The translations under genes and the position numbers were made by a program. Shown here piece after piece: positions 52,770-60,695 of a stretch of 64,000 nucleotides of DNA. The stretch is from UBA1366 sp047602575 (GTDB lineage: Bacteria > Bacillota > Clostridia > Oscillospirales > Ruminococcaceae), in contig JASGGY010000002.1 in the NCBI GenBank assembly GCA_047602575.1, positions 124,001-188,000 of the forward strand, written 5' to 3'. The notes beneath the pieces are model-generated. The model saw nothing but the letters and a program-made list of their open reading frames with translations, did not search any database and was not told the DNA's origin. Every line of letters begins with the position of its first letter. Position 1 is the stretch's first letter.

Positions 52770-52816
52770 GTTGAAGTATAGAGGACGGAGATTAGGGAAA
52801 GTGGGGTGGGCAATCT

Positions 52817-54703
52817 GTGAAAAAGGAAATGAAAAAGACTCTTAAACTTTTTCAATGCGATTTCAACCGTAGTATTGAAGAAAATTTTGCACAGGTTCTC
52901 ACAGAAAATGAAAAGGTACGCCTATTTTTCATTAATGAAAATCAAGCATTCACTGACGGGCAAAATATCGTCGTTGACCCAGCAGTAGGCGGTGTGTTCG
53001 CAGACATTAAGGCTCTGTACCGTGCAGAGGAATTTATGCGTTTGGAACATCTTATATCCTGCGACCCATGGTATGCTTTGAGGATGATAACACGCGGGCA
53101 GAATATTCACGAGTGCTTGCATATCCTCTACACAAATTTCCCTACGGAAGTGATGAGCGATAGTCGCTCTACGACCAAAGCCCGTCGCAAGACACTTGCG
53201 TTGATTTCCAACATCATTGAAGATGCTTTTATCGAAGCTGCCGGCTGCAGCGTTTTTGATAATCTGGAGTTGTATCTACTTTTCGAGCGGTTGACTACAT
53301 TGTTTTCCAATACACCTATCGAGGGGACGGTCAACCGTGCTTTTGAAGAAGAACTCGTTGATAAACCAGAGCCGTTACCGCTAACCGAATATCTGAATTA
53401 TATGGGTATATTTTTATTATACCCTATGATAAAACAAAATGACCCGACAGAATCCATTTCCAAATATGTAGAACAAACAAAACAATTGTTTTTGGATGGT
53501 AGTGCTTGCGGCAATGCAAATGAACGTTTCACATTTTCTCAACGAGCATTTGACATAATCGAGCCGCTCATTCCCGAATCGGAAGCGGACATTGATGATA
53601 CCCGCTTGCAGAAAATGCTCTACGGGACAAGAACCCATAGCGGCGAGTCGACAGCGATAACGAACATTGAAAGCAAAGGACGGACGATTAAAGTGACACG
53701 CCGTCTATTCACAGATTTACACGGAAATCCACTACCCGATCAAGATTTCAACGAACAAGTATCTGTACTGGTTGACGATTATAAGGATGAAAAGAAAACG
53801 GCACTCAGCATCGCGCTTTTTCAGCCTGTAGTAACGACATGGAAAGGTAGTCAGTTTGATTGTCACACAATTCATAAAGGTATTGAGATAATTGAAACAA
53901 AGCCAAAGCCGAACCTGAATCTTCGTAAGGCATATCAGAACATATACAGCAAGTATCGTATCAATATTAATTCATATAACAGTCGTTTCACACAGTTTCT
54001 CAAGGCAAGGATTCCATCAAGGGATAAGCGTAAGCTGTTCGGAGCAGGGATTTCCTCCCGTTATCTTGTCGACACAAAAAAGCGGTATTGGTATCGAAAC
54101 GATGATGACTTCGGCATTCCCGATATGGCTGTAATGCTCTTGATTGACGGCTCCGGCTCAATGGAAGGAGCGCGGCGAGAAAGTGCGATGGTATCGAGCA
54201 TAATTCTACACGAAGTGTTAAAAAAGCAATGTATAACCCACGCGATTGTAGAGCATAGGGCTATTTACGATGAACCGAAAGTCAAGCATAATATCCTGAT
54301 TGACTTTCGCGGGCGAGAAGAAGAAAAGTTTAATATATTAGCTTTGGATGCCAACGAGGGAACACGAGAAGGTCTATCTTTGTTTTGGGCAGAAAAATAT
54401 ATTATGAGCAACACGGTCGAAACGGAGCGGCTCATTATTGTTCTTTCAGATGGTATTCCGGCACACGGAATTTATGGTGATGGCAACTATGTACCGCCGA
54501 TTTCAGTGAAAGATACCGCCAACGCTGCTATGAAAATAATTAAGCGTGGAACCAATATAATAGCCGTTGCCTTGGATGACGGCGAGGTGGGTGGTTGCTA
54601 TGATGACTTATGCGAAATCTATCCATCGGTTGTCGCTTGTACAGAACTTAAGCGCCTGACGGGGCAACTGCTTGGAATAATATCGAAACACCTGCGAGGG
54701 TAA
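52817..54703 (+). CDS. HExxH + VWA domain protein, MoxR partner
   Basis: Translation from GTG 52817 gives 628 residues; ATG 52829 is an alternative. Near residues 92-107, RGQNIHECLHILYTNFP contains H98-E-C-L-H102, the HExxH zinc metallopeptidase motif, as in DUF2201-type putative metallopeptidase domains. The middle (about 200-420) is unassigned. A C-terminal VWA domain shows the MIDAS motif LLIDGSGSMEGARRES (DxSxS, residues 444-448), a Thr in DANEGTREGLSLF, and VLSDGIPAHG. CobT, NorD and similar MoxR partners combine these features differently. Coupled with the AAA+ gene upstream it should form an ATPase-substrate-adaptor complex; the target is unknown. Confidence 0.8.
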   Translation: MKKEMKKTLKLFQCDFNRSIEENFAQVLTENEKVRLFFINENQAFTDGQNIVVDPAVGGVFADIKALYRAEEFMRLEHLISCDPWYALRMITRGQNIHECLHILYTNFPTEVMSDSRSTTKARRKTLALISNIIEDAFIEAAGCSVFDNLELYLLFERLTTLFSNTPIEGTVNRAFEEELVDKPEPLPLTEYLNYMGIFLLYPMIKQNDPTESISKYVEQTKQLFLDGSACGNANERFTFSQRAFDIIEPLIPESEADIDDTRLQKMLYGTRTHSGESTAITNIESKGRTIKVTRRLFTDLHGNPLPDQDFNEQVSVLVDDYKDEKKTALSIALFQPVVTTWKGSQFDCHTIHKGIEIIETKPKPNLNLRKAYQNIYSKYRININSYNSRFTQFLKARIPSRDKRKLFGAGISSRYLVDTKKRYWYRNDDDFGIPDMAVMLLIDGSGSMEGARRESAMVSSIILHEVLKKQCITHAIVEHRAIYDEPKVKHNILIDFRGREEEKFNILALDANEGTREGLSLFWAEKYIMSNTVETERLIIVLSDGIPAHGIYGDGNYVPPISVKDTANAAMKIIKRGTNIIAVALDDGEVGGCYDDLCEIYPSVVACTELKRLTGQLLGIISKHLRG

Positions 54704-54860
54704 ACCATGTAGATTTTGAGGATGGACGAGGAAATATTAGGAACTATCTCTTAACGATTCGCCAACAGGGGGTTGCAGATATTAACGATTGCATACTTTT
54801 ATCGATTTCCGAATTGGCTGCGGTGCATGGTATCATTAGTTACTTTGCCACCTGAGATGA

Positions 54861-55031
54861 CAGGATTATATCAACTATGTTATATCAGGATCAGGGTGGG
54901 CTTGTTGTGACGGAAACGAGGAAATTCTTACAACGGACTTCTGCCATATATGCAGGAAAGGATCTGAGCATAGTATTGTAAATACTGGTGATGAGGATTT
55001 GGTTTTGTTGACAATAGTTGTGGAACGCTAA
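54861..55031 (+). pseudogene. Cupin-domain protein, C-terminal fragment
   Basis: The frame reads QDYINYVISGSGWACCDGNE, then HICRKGSEHSIVNTGDEDLV and LLTIVVER before the stop. This matches the second half of a single-domain cupin (Y.ISGSG...DG...H.C.KG..HSI.NTGDEDL), but there is no start codon or first half in frame. Upstream, 54712-54860 contains another open segment (GRGNIRNYLLTIRQQGVADI) that may be its decayed N-terminus. The gap 54704-55055 holds nothing else clear. Confidence 0.6.
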
Positions 55032-55055
55032 ATTCAATTTTATGGAGGAAGAACT

Positions 55056-55544
55056 ATGCAGAACAAAGCACTCATCGTTATCGACATTCAAAACGACATT
55101 ACAAAGAATTACAAGGAAATCATCGGTAATATCAACACCGCAATTGATTGGGCTGTCGCTTGCGGTCTTCATGTGGTTTATATTAAGCATAATAATTTAT
55201 CTGCCGGTACAAGAACCTTCAAGCCCGACACACATGGCGCCGAATTGGTTCCTGATATGACAATCGTATCCGAAAATATTTTCACAAAAACCAAGGGCAA
55301 TGCATTAACAAGCGAAGGGTTTGCCGCTTTTGTAAGCGAAAACGAAATCAGAGAATTTTACATTGCCGGTGCGGACGCCATAGCCTGTGTAAAAGCCACT
55401 TGCTACAATATGGCGAAAGAAGGCGATATCGTTCACGTTCTGTCTGATTGTATTACCAGTTACGACAAAAGAAAAATCGACGAGATGCTTCAATACTATG
55501 CAAGCAAGGGTTGTATTGTCGAGAAACTGAGCGGAGTGATGTAA
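55056..55544 (+). CDS. Isochorismatase-family cysteine hydrolase
   Basis: This 162-residue protein has the catalytic triad of the family: Asp in LIVIDIQNDI, Lys in TKTKGNALTS and Cys in AGADAIACVKATC. It begins MQNKALIVIDIQNDITKNYK with GGAGGAAG upstream. Members hydrolyse isochorismate, nicotinamide, ureido or N-carbamoyl compounds; the substrate here cannot be told. It is the last gene of the island, followed by a strong terminator before prfB. Confidence 0.92.
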   Translation: MQNKALIVIDIQNDITKNYKEIIGNINTAIDWAVACGLHVVYIKHNNLSAGTRTFKPDTHGAELVPDMTIVSENIFTKTKGNALTSEGFAAFVSENEIREFYIAGADAIACVKATCYNMAKEGDIVHVLSDCITSYDKRKIDEMLQYYASKGCIVEKLSGVM

Positions 55545-55603
55545 AATTGCCGCAATAGAAAGATGAATTCCAATTCTCTTGTAAGTTTAAACACGAAAAT
55601 GAG

Positions 55604-55648
55604 CAAGGTACCCTACGATTATAATTTCGTAGAGTGCCTTGTTTTTTT
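55604..55648 (+). terminator. Rho-independent terminator at the island's right end
   Basis: CAAGGTACCCTACGA and TCGTAGAGTGCCTTG form a 15-bp stem (one mismatch) with seven T after it. Confidence 0.92.
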
Positions 55649-55719
55649 CTGCCTGATTCCTTCACATCCACTGCCAACACACCCCTCTCACAAATTCCGC
55701 CCATCGTTCATCCTGCCGC

Positions 55720-55748
55720 TTTACATTTTCGCAAAAATCGGTTATAAT
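55720..55748 (+). promoter_or_regulatory. Predicted SigA promoter of prfB
   Basis: TTTACA, 17 bases, TATAAT. It places transcription start near 55755, so the coding start must be the ATG at 55784. Confidence 0.75.
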
Positions 55749-55783
55749 GATTGGAAAAGATGTACACGGAAAGGATTATCCCG

Positions 55784-56899
55784 ATGATTTTACTTGACGA
55801 CCTCAAACAGGAACTGGAAAACTATCGCCCGAAGCTCGACGAGCTGTACGAGGTGCTTGACATCGCGCATTGTTCGGAGGAAGCGGAGACGTTGAAGCAG
55901 GAATCCGCCGCGCCGGAATTCTGGAACGATAACGAGAATTCGCAGAAGGTTCTGAAAAAAATCAAGACGCTCGAAAACACCGTCGCGAAGTACGCAAAGC
56001 TGCGCGGTGCGTTTGAGGACACGCTCACGCTCATTGCCCTTGCCGGCGAGGAGGACGACACGAGTCTGATTCCCGAAATCCGCGAGGAAATCGCCGCGTT
56101 CCAGAAAGCGGTGGACGAGGTGACGCTCTCGACGCTTCTGACCGGAGAATACGATGCCTGCTCGGCGATTGTGTCCTTTCACGCGGGCGCGGGCGGAACG
56201 GAGGCGCAGGACTGGGCGGAGATGCTGTTTCGGATGTACACCCGCTGGGGCGAGCGCCGCGGATATAAGGTGAAAACGCTCGACTATCTCGACGGCAACG
56301 ACGCGGGGATCAAGAGTGCCGCGATCATCATCGAGGGCGAAAACGCCTATGGCTATCTCAAGAGCGAAGCGGGCATTCACCGGCTGGTGCGGATTTCCCC
56401 CTTTGACAGCTCGGGAAGCCGCCACACGTCCTTTGCCGCACTCGATGTTATGCCGGAGCTTGACGAGAGCTTTGATGTTGACATCCGCGCCGAGGACATC
56501 GAGGTGGACACCTACCGCGCCAGCGGTGCGGGCGGTCAGCACATCAACAAAACCGACTCTGCGGTGCGCATCACGCATCTGCCCACGGGCATTGTCTGCG
56601 CCTGCCAGACCCAGCGTTCCCAGCACCAGAACCGCGATTATGCCATGAAGATGCTCAAGGCGAAGCTTGTGGAAATCAAGGAGCGCGAGCATCTGGACAA
56701 AATTGAGGACATCAAGGGCGTTCAGAAAGAAATTGCATGGGGTGCACAGATCCGCTCCTACGTGTTCATGCCCTACACGCTCGCAAAGGACCACCGCACG
56801 GGCTTTGAGAGCGGCAATATCGGTGCTGTGATGGACGGCGAAATCGACGGTTTCATCAACGCCTACCTCAAGGCGGCGTCCCTGGGGAACAGGGAGTAG
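55784..56899 (+). CDS. prfB: Peptide chain release factor 2, single reading frame
   Basis: ATG 55784 follows GAAAGGA; an upstream start at 55751 would precede the transcription start. The 371-residue protein starts MILLDDLKQELENYRPKLDE. It carries the GGQ hydrolysis motif (RASGAGGQHINKTDSAVRIT) and the RF2 stop-codon-recognition tripeptide SPF (RISPFDSSGSRHTSF). RF2 releases peptides at UGA and UAA. Most bacteria regulate prfB by a +1 frameshift at CUU UGA C around codon 25; here the same place reads GTG CTT GAC ATC, so the gene is continuous. Confidence 0.97.
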   Translation: MILLDDLKQELENYRPKLDELYEVLDIAHCSEEAETLKQESAAPEFWNDNENSQKVLKKIKTLENTVAKYAKLRGAFEDTLTLIALAGEEDDTSLIPEIREEIAAFQKAVDEVTLSTLLTGEYDACSAIVSFHAGAGGTEAQDWAEMLFRMYTRWGERRGYKVKTLDYLDGNDAGIKSAAIIIEGENAYGYLKSEAGIHRLVRISPFDSSGSRHTSFAALDVMPELDESFDVDIRAEDIEVDTYRASGAGGQHINKTDSAVRITHLPTGIVCACQTQRSQHQNRDYAMKMLKAKLVEIKEREHLDKIEDIKGVQKEIAWGAQIRSYVFMPYTLAKDHRTGFESGNIGAVMDGEIDGFINAYLKAASLGNRE

Positions 56900-56951
56900 G
56901 GCTTGTGATAGGTTACGGGCTTGTTCTAAACCGCCGGACGGCGCATAAAAT

Positions 56952-56976
56952 GAAAACGGGCAACCTGTCCGTTTTC
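56952..56976 (+). terminator. Hairpin after prfB
   Basis: GAAAACGG and CCGTTTTC stem with a 9-base loop; a second, stronger hairpin follows. Confidence 0.5.
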
Positions 56977-56994
56977 TGAAAGAAACGTAAAAAG

Positions 56995-57024
56995 AAAAGG
57001 GAAGCCATTGGCTTCCCTTTTTTT
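56995..57024. terminator. Bidirectional terminator between prfB and the abrB-like gene
   Basis: AAAAGGGAAGCCA-TT-GGCTTCCCTTTT is an almost perfect hairpin with T runs on both strands. Confidence 0.92.
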
Positions 57025-57040
57025 GGGTATGTACTGCGGA

Positions 57041-57292
57041 CTAGTCGCCGAGCTTCTTTACCAGAAGCGCAAGGCAATCCTTGCAGATCGGCTTGGTTTT
57101 GAAATCCTCTACGTCGTCGCCGCTTCCGCAGAAGATGCAGGAACGCTGGAATTTCTTGAGGACAATCATGTCATGATCTACGTAGATTTCGATGGCGTCC
57201 TTGACGTTGATATCGAAGGTTCTGCGCAGTTCAATCGGAAGAACGATTCTTCCCAGTTCGTCGATTTTCCTTACAATGCCTGTTGATTTCAT
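57041..57292 (-). CDS. AbrB/SpoVT-family regulator with a zinc-ribbon-like tail
   Basis: The start at 57292 (MKSTGIVRKIDELGRIVLPI) has AGGGG 9 bases upstream. Residues 1-45 are the swapped-hairpin AbrB DNA-binding domain (GRIVLPIELRRTFDI, IEIYVDHDMIVL). The tail CIFCGSGDD...PICKDC has two CxxC pairs, suggesting a zinc ribbon. AbrB-type proteins in Clostridia control transition-state and sporulation genes; spmA and spmB lie beside it on the other strand. The gene is driven by a perfect SigA consensus promoter. Confidence 0.93.
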   Translation of the reverse strand: MKSTGIVRKIDELGRIVLPIELRRTFDINVKDAIEIYVDHDMIVLKKFQRSCIFCGSGDDVEDFKTKPICKDCLALLVKKLGD

Positions 57293-57352
57293 AAACTTTT
57301 CCCCTTTTACAAAATTCAATCTTCTTCTTCACTTCTCTTCACTTACAAATCT

Positions 57353-57381
57353 ATTATAATATTTTACAAGATGCTTGTCAA
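57353..57381 (-). promoter_or_regulatory. Perfect-consensus SigA promoter of the abrB-like gene
   Basis: TTGACA, 17 bases, TATAAT on the minus strand. Confidence 0.85.
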
Positions 57382-57547
57382 GGCTTTTCTGTTGATTTTT
57401 GTAATTTTATATATTATTTTATATTAATAGAGCATGAAAGAAATCTTATATGTGACAAAATTATGAGAAATACCGAAATTCTGTCCCGAATTCGTTGCAA
57501 ATATGGGAACAAGTAGAATATTCGGCCGGAGAAAGAGGGGTTTGGAA

Positions 57548-58210
57548 ATGATGAAAGTGGTATTTTCCGGACTGATTCTGTTTTCCGTCTTTATCGGGGC
57601 GATCACCGGGCGGATGAACGCGGTGTCAAACGCGGCAATTTCGGGCTGTACGCGGGCGGTGGAGCTGATGATCACGCTCATCGGCTCGATCGCGCTGTGG
57701 GGCGGACTGATGCGGATTGCGGAAAAATCGGGGTTGACCGACAAATTGACCATGCTGTTCCGTCCGCTGCTCAAGCGGCTGTTCAAGGGGCTTTCGCCGA
57801 CAGGCGGGGCGTTTCAGGCGATCAGCATGAACATCACCGCCAATCTTCTTGGGCTTGGCAACGCCGCCACGCCGCTGGGCATCCTTGCGGTCAAGCGCAT
57901 TGCGCAGGAGGAACACTGTCTGGGCAAGGCGAGTCGGAACATGGTGCTGTTTCTGGTACTCAACACCGCGTCGATTCAGCTCATCCCAGCCACCATCGCC
58001 ACGCTGCGGATGCAGTACGGCGCACAGAACCCGATGGATGTTCTGCCGGCGATTCTGCTGTCGTCGCTGGGCGCGGTGACGGTGGGAATCGTGCTGGCGT
58101 TCCTGACCGACGCGTACTCACGCAGGAAGTCCGCCGCCGGAACAGCCGCCGCACCGGCACGAACCGGAATTCCCGCACCGGATGTGCGCGGAAAGGCAAG
58201 GCGCATATGA
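57548..58210 (+). CDS. spmA: Spore maturation protein A homologue
   Basis: ATG 57548 lies 7 bases after AGAGGGG; the upstream frame start adds unlikely Arg-rich residues. The 220-residue membrane protein shows the nucleoside-recognition (Gate) domain: SGCTRAVELMITLIGSIALW, SMNITANLLGLGNAATPLGI and LFLVLNTASIQLIPATIATL. SpmA with SpmB helps dehydrate the spore core in Bacillus, but many non-sporulating Clostridia keep the pair, so sporulation cannot be inferred from it alone. It overlaps spmB by 4 bases. Confidence 0.93.
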   Translation: MMKVVFSGLILFSVFIGAITGRMNAVSNAAISGCTRAVELMITLIGSIALWGGLMRIAEKSGLTDKLTMLFRPLLKRLFKGLSPTGGAFQAISMNITANLLGLGNAATPLGILAVKRIAQEEHCLGKASRNMVLFLVLNTASIQLIPATIATLRMQYGAQNPMDVLPAILLSSLGAVTVGIVLAFLTDAYSRRKSAAGTAAAPARTGIPAPDVRGKARRI

Positions 58211-58725
58211 GCATCACCTCGTTTTTTGTGCCGGCGGTTATCTGCGCGATATTGATTTACGGGCTGTACAAGGGCGTGGATGTGTTTGACGAATTTCTCG
58301 CCGGTGCGCGGGAGAATCTCAGGGTCGGCGTGGACATTCTCCCTGCGCTGATCGCACTGGTGACGTGCGTGGCAATGTTCAACGCATCGGGGGGACTGGA
58401 TCTGGTTTCTTCGCTGGTCGCACATTTGACGAATAAAATCGGCTTTCCGTCGGAATGCATCCCCCTGGCGCTCATCCGCCCGATTTCCGGCAGCGGCGCA
58501 ATCGCGGTGTTTGAAAGCATACTAACCGACAATTCGCCGGATTCTTATGTCGGACGGGTGGCAAGTGTTTTGCTCGGCTCAACGGAAACGACGTTTTACA
58601 CCATTGCGGTTTATTATGGTGCTGCGAAAATCAAAAAAACAGGACACACCGTCACCTGTGCTTTGTCGGCGGATATCGCGGGGTTCATCCTGAGCGCACT
58701 GGTGGTAAGGCTGTTGTTTTACTAA
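58207..58725 (+). CDS. spmB: Spore maturation protein B homologue
   Basis: The ATG at 58207 overlaps the spmA stop (ATGA). The 172-residue protein begins MSITSFFVPAVICAILIYGL and has GVDVFDEFLAGARENLRVGV, PLALIRPISGSGAIAV and GSTETTFYTIAVYYGAAKIK, the SpmB form of the Gate domain. A longer open frame upstream is only the spmA gene read in another frame. See spmA for role. Confidence 0.94.
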   Translation: MSITSFFVPAVICAILIYGLYKGVDVFDEFLAGARENLRVGVDILPALIALVTCVAMFNASGGLDLVSSLVAHLTNKIGFPSECIPLALIRPISGSGAIAVFESILTDNSPDSYVGRVASVLLGSTETTFYTIAVYYGAAKIKKTGHTVTCALSADIAGFILSALVVRLLFY

Positions 58726-58738
58726 ACGCAAAAAAAGC

Positions 58739-58757
58739 CGCCGGCACACAACCGGCG
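58739..58757 (-). terminator. GC-rich hairpin between convergent genes
   Basis: CGCCGG and CCGGCG pair around CACACAA; on the minus strand GGCTTTTTTT follows, so it could back up the terminator at 58925-58959. Confidence 0.6.
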
Positions 58758-58764
58758 ACTCAGA

Positions 58765-58860
58765 CTGTAGATAAATCCTCCCAGAGGGGGCTTTGCCCCC
58801 TCTGGACTCCCTCACCAAAGGAGGCATGCCCCCTTTGGAAACCCGTTGTTTATGTGATTA
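58765..58860 (+). repeat. Dispersed hairpin repeat, copy 3
   Basis: It begins CTGTAGATAAATCC and has a GGGGGC-TTT-GCCCCC hairpin, the shared spacer TCTGGACTCCCTCACC, an AAAGGAGGCATGCCCCCTTT stem, and AAACCCGTTGTTT. Apart from stem changes it matches copy 1 at 26187-26281. It too lies between convergent genes (spmB and the phosphoribosyltransferase-like gene). Confidence 0.88.
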
Positions 58861-58924
58861 CGCATGTGTTGTTTTACTTTGTGTATATTAAAACATTTTA
58901 CAGTCACACGAAAGTACGGTTAAA

Positions 58925-58959
58925 AAATAAAAGAGCTTGTGCGTTTTCAGCACAAGCTC
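58925..58959 (-). terminator. Rho-independent terminator
   Basis: On the minus strand GAGCTTGTGC and GCACAAGCTC form a perfect 10-bp stem with a 7-base loop, followed by TTTTATTTTTT, 12 bases past the stop at 58971. Confidence 0.93.
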
Positions 58960-58970
58960 TCATTCTAACC

Positions 58971-59600
58971 TCAAATCTTAGAATACCCGTAGGTGTTCAC
59001 CAGTGCGTCCACTTTTACGCCGTCGCGGCAGAGCGCGCAGCTGTCGGTGGTCGCGGTTTTGTAGCCCGCAAGGTCGCTCGGGACAAAAAGCGCGTGGATT
59101 CCCGTGCCCTTGAATTCCTCGATCGCGCTGAAAATTGCGGTGATCGCGGCGACGTTTCCGTTGTAATAGCGGAAGCAGTCTAAGCTGCGCGAGATGGTTT
59201 TTCCGGTGGAAACCGACGAAAGCAGGAGCAGGATCTTCTTGCCCCAGATTTTTTTCTGGATGTTGTCGCGGAAAATCATCTGGTTGTTGGAATTGAACTC
59301 CGGCGTGATGACGTAGATGGTCTTGCCGCTGTTGACGCCACCCTCGGACAGCGCCATCGCCAGAAATGCGCCCAGCACCTCCATGCCCTCAAGGCAGACG
59401 ATGGTGTCGATGTCGGTTTTCTGATACGTTTCGGCAAGGCTGTCTGCCGCAGCCATTGCCATTTTGTGGTTGGTTTTTACGGAGGTAATGTCGATATAAT
59501 AGTTGACGTGGGAGTGGTTGGTGGCGAAATGTCCGGGGATCACCGAGATTTTGATGTTCTTGTCCGACCTGGATTTAATCTCCTGCGCTCTTGCTTCCAT
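58971..59600 (-). CDS. Phosphoribosyltransferase-like protein (OPRT-like)
   Basis: This 209-residue protein starts MEARAQEIKSRSDKNIKISV. It has the type I PRTase layout: DTIVCLEGMEVLGAFLAMAL in the N-terminal half and a PRPP-loop-like KILLLLSSVSTGKTISRSL in which the usual acidic pair (DDxxxTG) is replaced by SSVSTG. Clostridia homologues are usually called orotate phosphoribosyltransferase, but missing the Asp pair argues against normal PRPP chemistry; a sensor or binding role is possible. The C-terminal CALCRDG adds a CxxC. It stands alone with its own promoter and terminator. Confidence 0.8.
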   Translation of the reverse strand: MEARAQEIKSRSDKNIKISVIPGHFATNHSHVNYYIDITSVKTNHKMAMAAADSLAETYQKTDIDTIVCLEGMEVLGAFLAMALSEGGVNSGKTIYVITPEFNSNNQMIFRDNIQKKIWGKKILLLLSSVSTGKTISRSLDCFRYYNGNVAAITAIFSAIEEFKGTGIHALFVPSDLAGYKTATTDSCALCRDGVKVDALVNTYGYSKI

Positions 59601-59657
59601 AAAGCTTCCTCCTTAGAAAGATTGATCCGTGAATGGTTGGGGTTGTCCGGTATTGTT

Positions 59658-59686
59658 ATTATATCACAAAAGTTTTCAAATTTCAA
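59658..59686 (-). promoter_or_regulatory. Predicted SigA promoter of the phosphoribosyltransferase-like gene
   Basis: TTGAAA, 17 bases, TATAAT on the minus strand, about 55 bases before the start codon. Confidence 0.7.
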
Positions 59687-59882
59687 GAGGTAAAATAGAA
59701 ATTGTTGCACAATGTTGTGAATACATAATTCGTTTCATATTTACAAAACAAAAAATTTTCCGCGCGCAGATAACCTGCGCGCGCCGCGGCAATGTTCAGA
59801 AAAAGCCCCTTGCAAAAAAAGCGCGGACGTGTTAAAATAAGATATATACTGATGAAAAAACACATTGCACGGGGGGATGACG

Positions 59883-60695
59883 ATGCAGGCGTACAACCTC
59901 ATGATCAAAACCAATCACTTTCTCATCAAGGGCGGAATTCTGACGCAGCAGCAGAAGCTCCGCGCCGCCGCAAGTTTTTTGTCCGCCGTCAGTACGCTGC
60001 AGCAAGCGCAGCGGTTTTATAAGGGCATGCGCGTGCCGGATAACAAGGCTGACGGGCGTGAGATGTATCCGGTTTTCTTTGTTCCTCCGTACAATGACGG
60101 AAAGAAGCTCCGGACGATATTAAACCAGACACCGCTCACGCATATTCTTTCGGCGAACACATACGAGCTGGAAATCATCCGGCTGCTGTGTCTGCTTGCG
60201 CCGGAGGATGACCGTGTGCGGGATATGACAGCAAAAACGCTTTCCCGTCTTAAAACAACCTGCTTCGGCAATCAGGACGACGGTGTGGGGGAATGCTTTG
60301 ACGCGTCGCTCGTGGTGCTGCGCTTTCTGGCGGCGGCAGCGCCGGCGGATGCCGTGTGGCTGCAAAGCCGGATGGATAATTACAACCGTCATGCCGGGGA
60401 GAAAAAGCGTCCGTGGTTTTCGGAGTGGTATTACTGGCTGTGCCTGTCGGAATTGCCGTTTGAACTGGCGCAACCGGAGCTTGATAAATACAAACCGGTG
60501 ATGCTGAACTGGCTGGAGCATAAAAGCTGCGTGATGAACAGTGAGCAGGACAAGCTGATTCACCCTGTGATTCTTTGCATCCTGCGTAATGCGCTCAGCC
60601 GGTATCCTGAGTTTGCGTATATCAAAAACCGCCAACCCTATGTCAGCGAAACCGATGGACGGCTGCATTTTAATATGGAGGCGGAATATGAGTAA
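59883..60695 (+). CDS. Unknown soluble protein
   Basis: GGGGGG stands 6 bases before ATG 59883, giving 270 residues from MQAYNLMIKTNHFLIKGGIL. It is predicted to be mostly alpha-helical, with repeated helix pairs (ILSANTYELEIIRLLCLLAP, GECFDASLVVLRFLAAAAP, PWFSEWYYWLCLSELPFELA), suggesting an alpha-alpha superhelix. No motif or family is recognised, and no membrane segment or signal is seen. Its end overlaps the next gene by 8 bases, so the two proteins are translationally coupled and may act together. Confidence 0.75.
   Translation: MQAYNLMIKTNHFLIKGGILTQQQKLRAAASFLSAVSTLQQAQRFYKGMRVPDNKADGREMYPVFFVPPYNDGKKLRTILNQTPLTHILSANTYELEIIRLLCLLAPEDDRVRDMTAKTLSRLKTTCFGNQDDGVGECFDASLVVLRFLAAAAPADAVWLQSRMDNYNRHAGEKKRPWFSEWYYWLCLSELPFELAQPELDKYKPVMLNWLEHKSCVMNSEQDKLIHPVILCILRNALSRYPEFAYIKNRQPYVSETDGRLHFNMEAEYE

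Noticed and set aside
55790..56794. 334-codon minus-strand open frame
   Set aside because: Antisense shadow of prfB in GC-rich DNA.
57697..58206. 5' extension of the spmB reading frame
   Set aside because: This part is spmA read in a shifted frame; the SpmB protein starts at 58207, coupled to the spmA stop.
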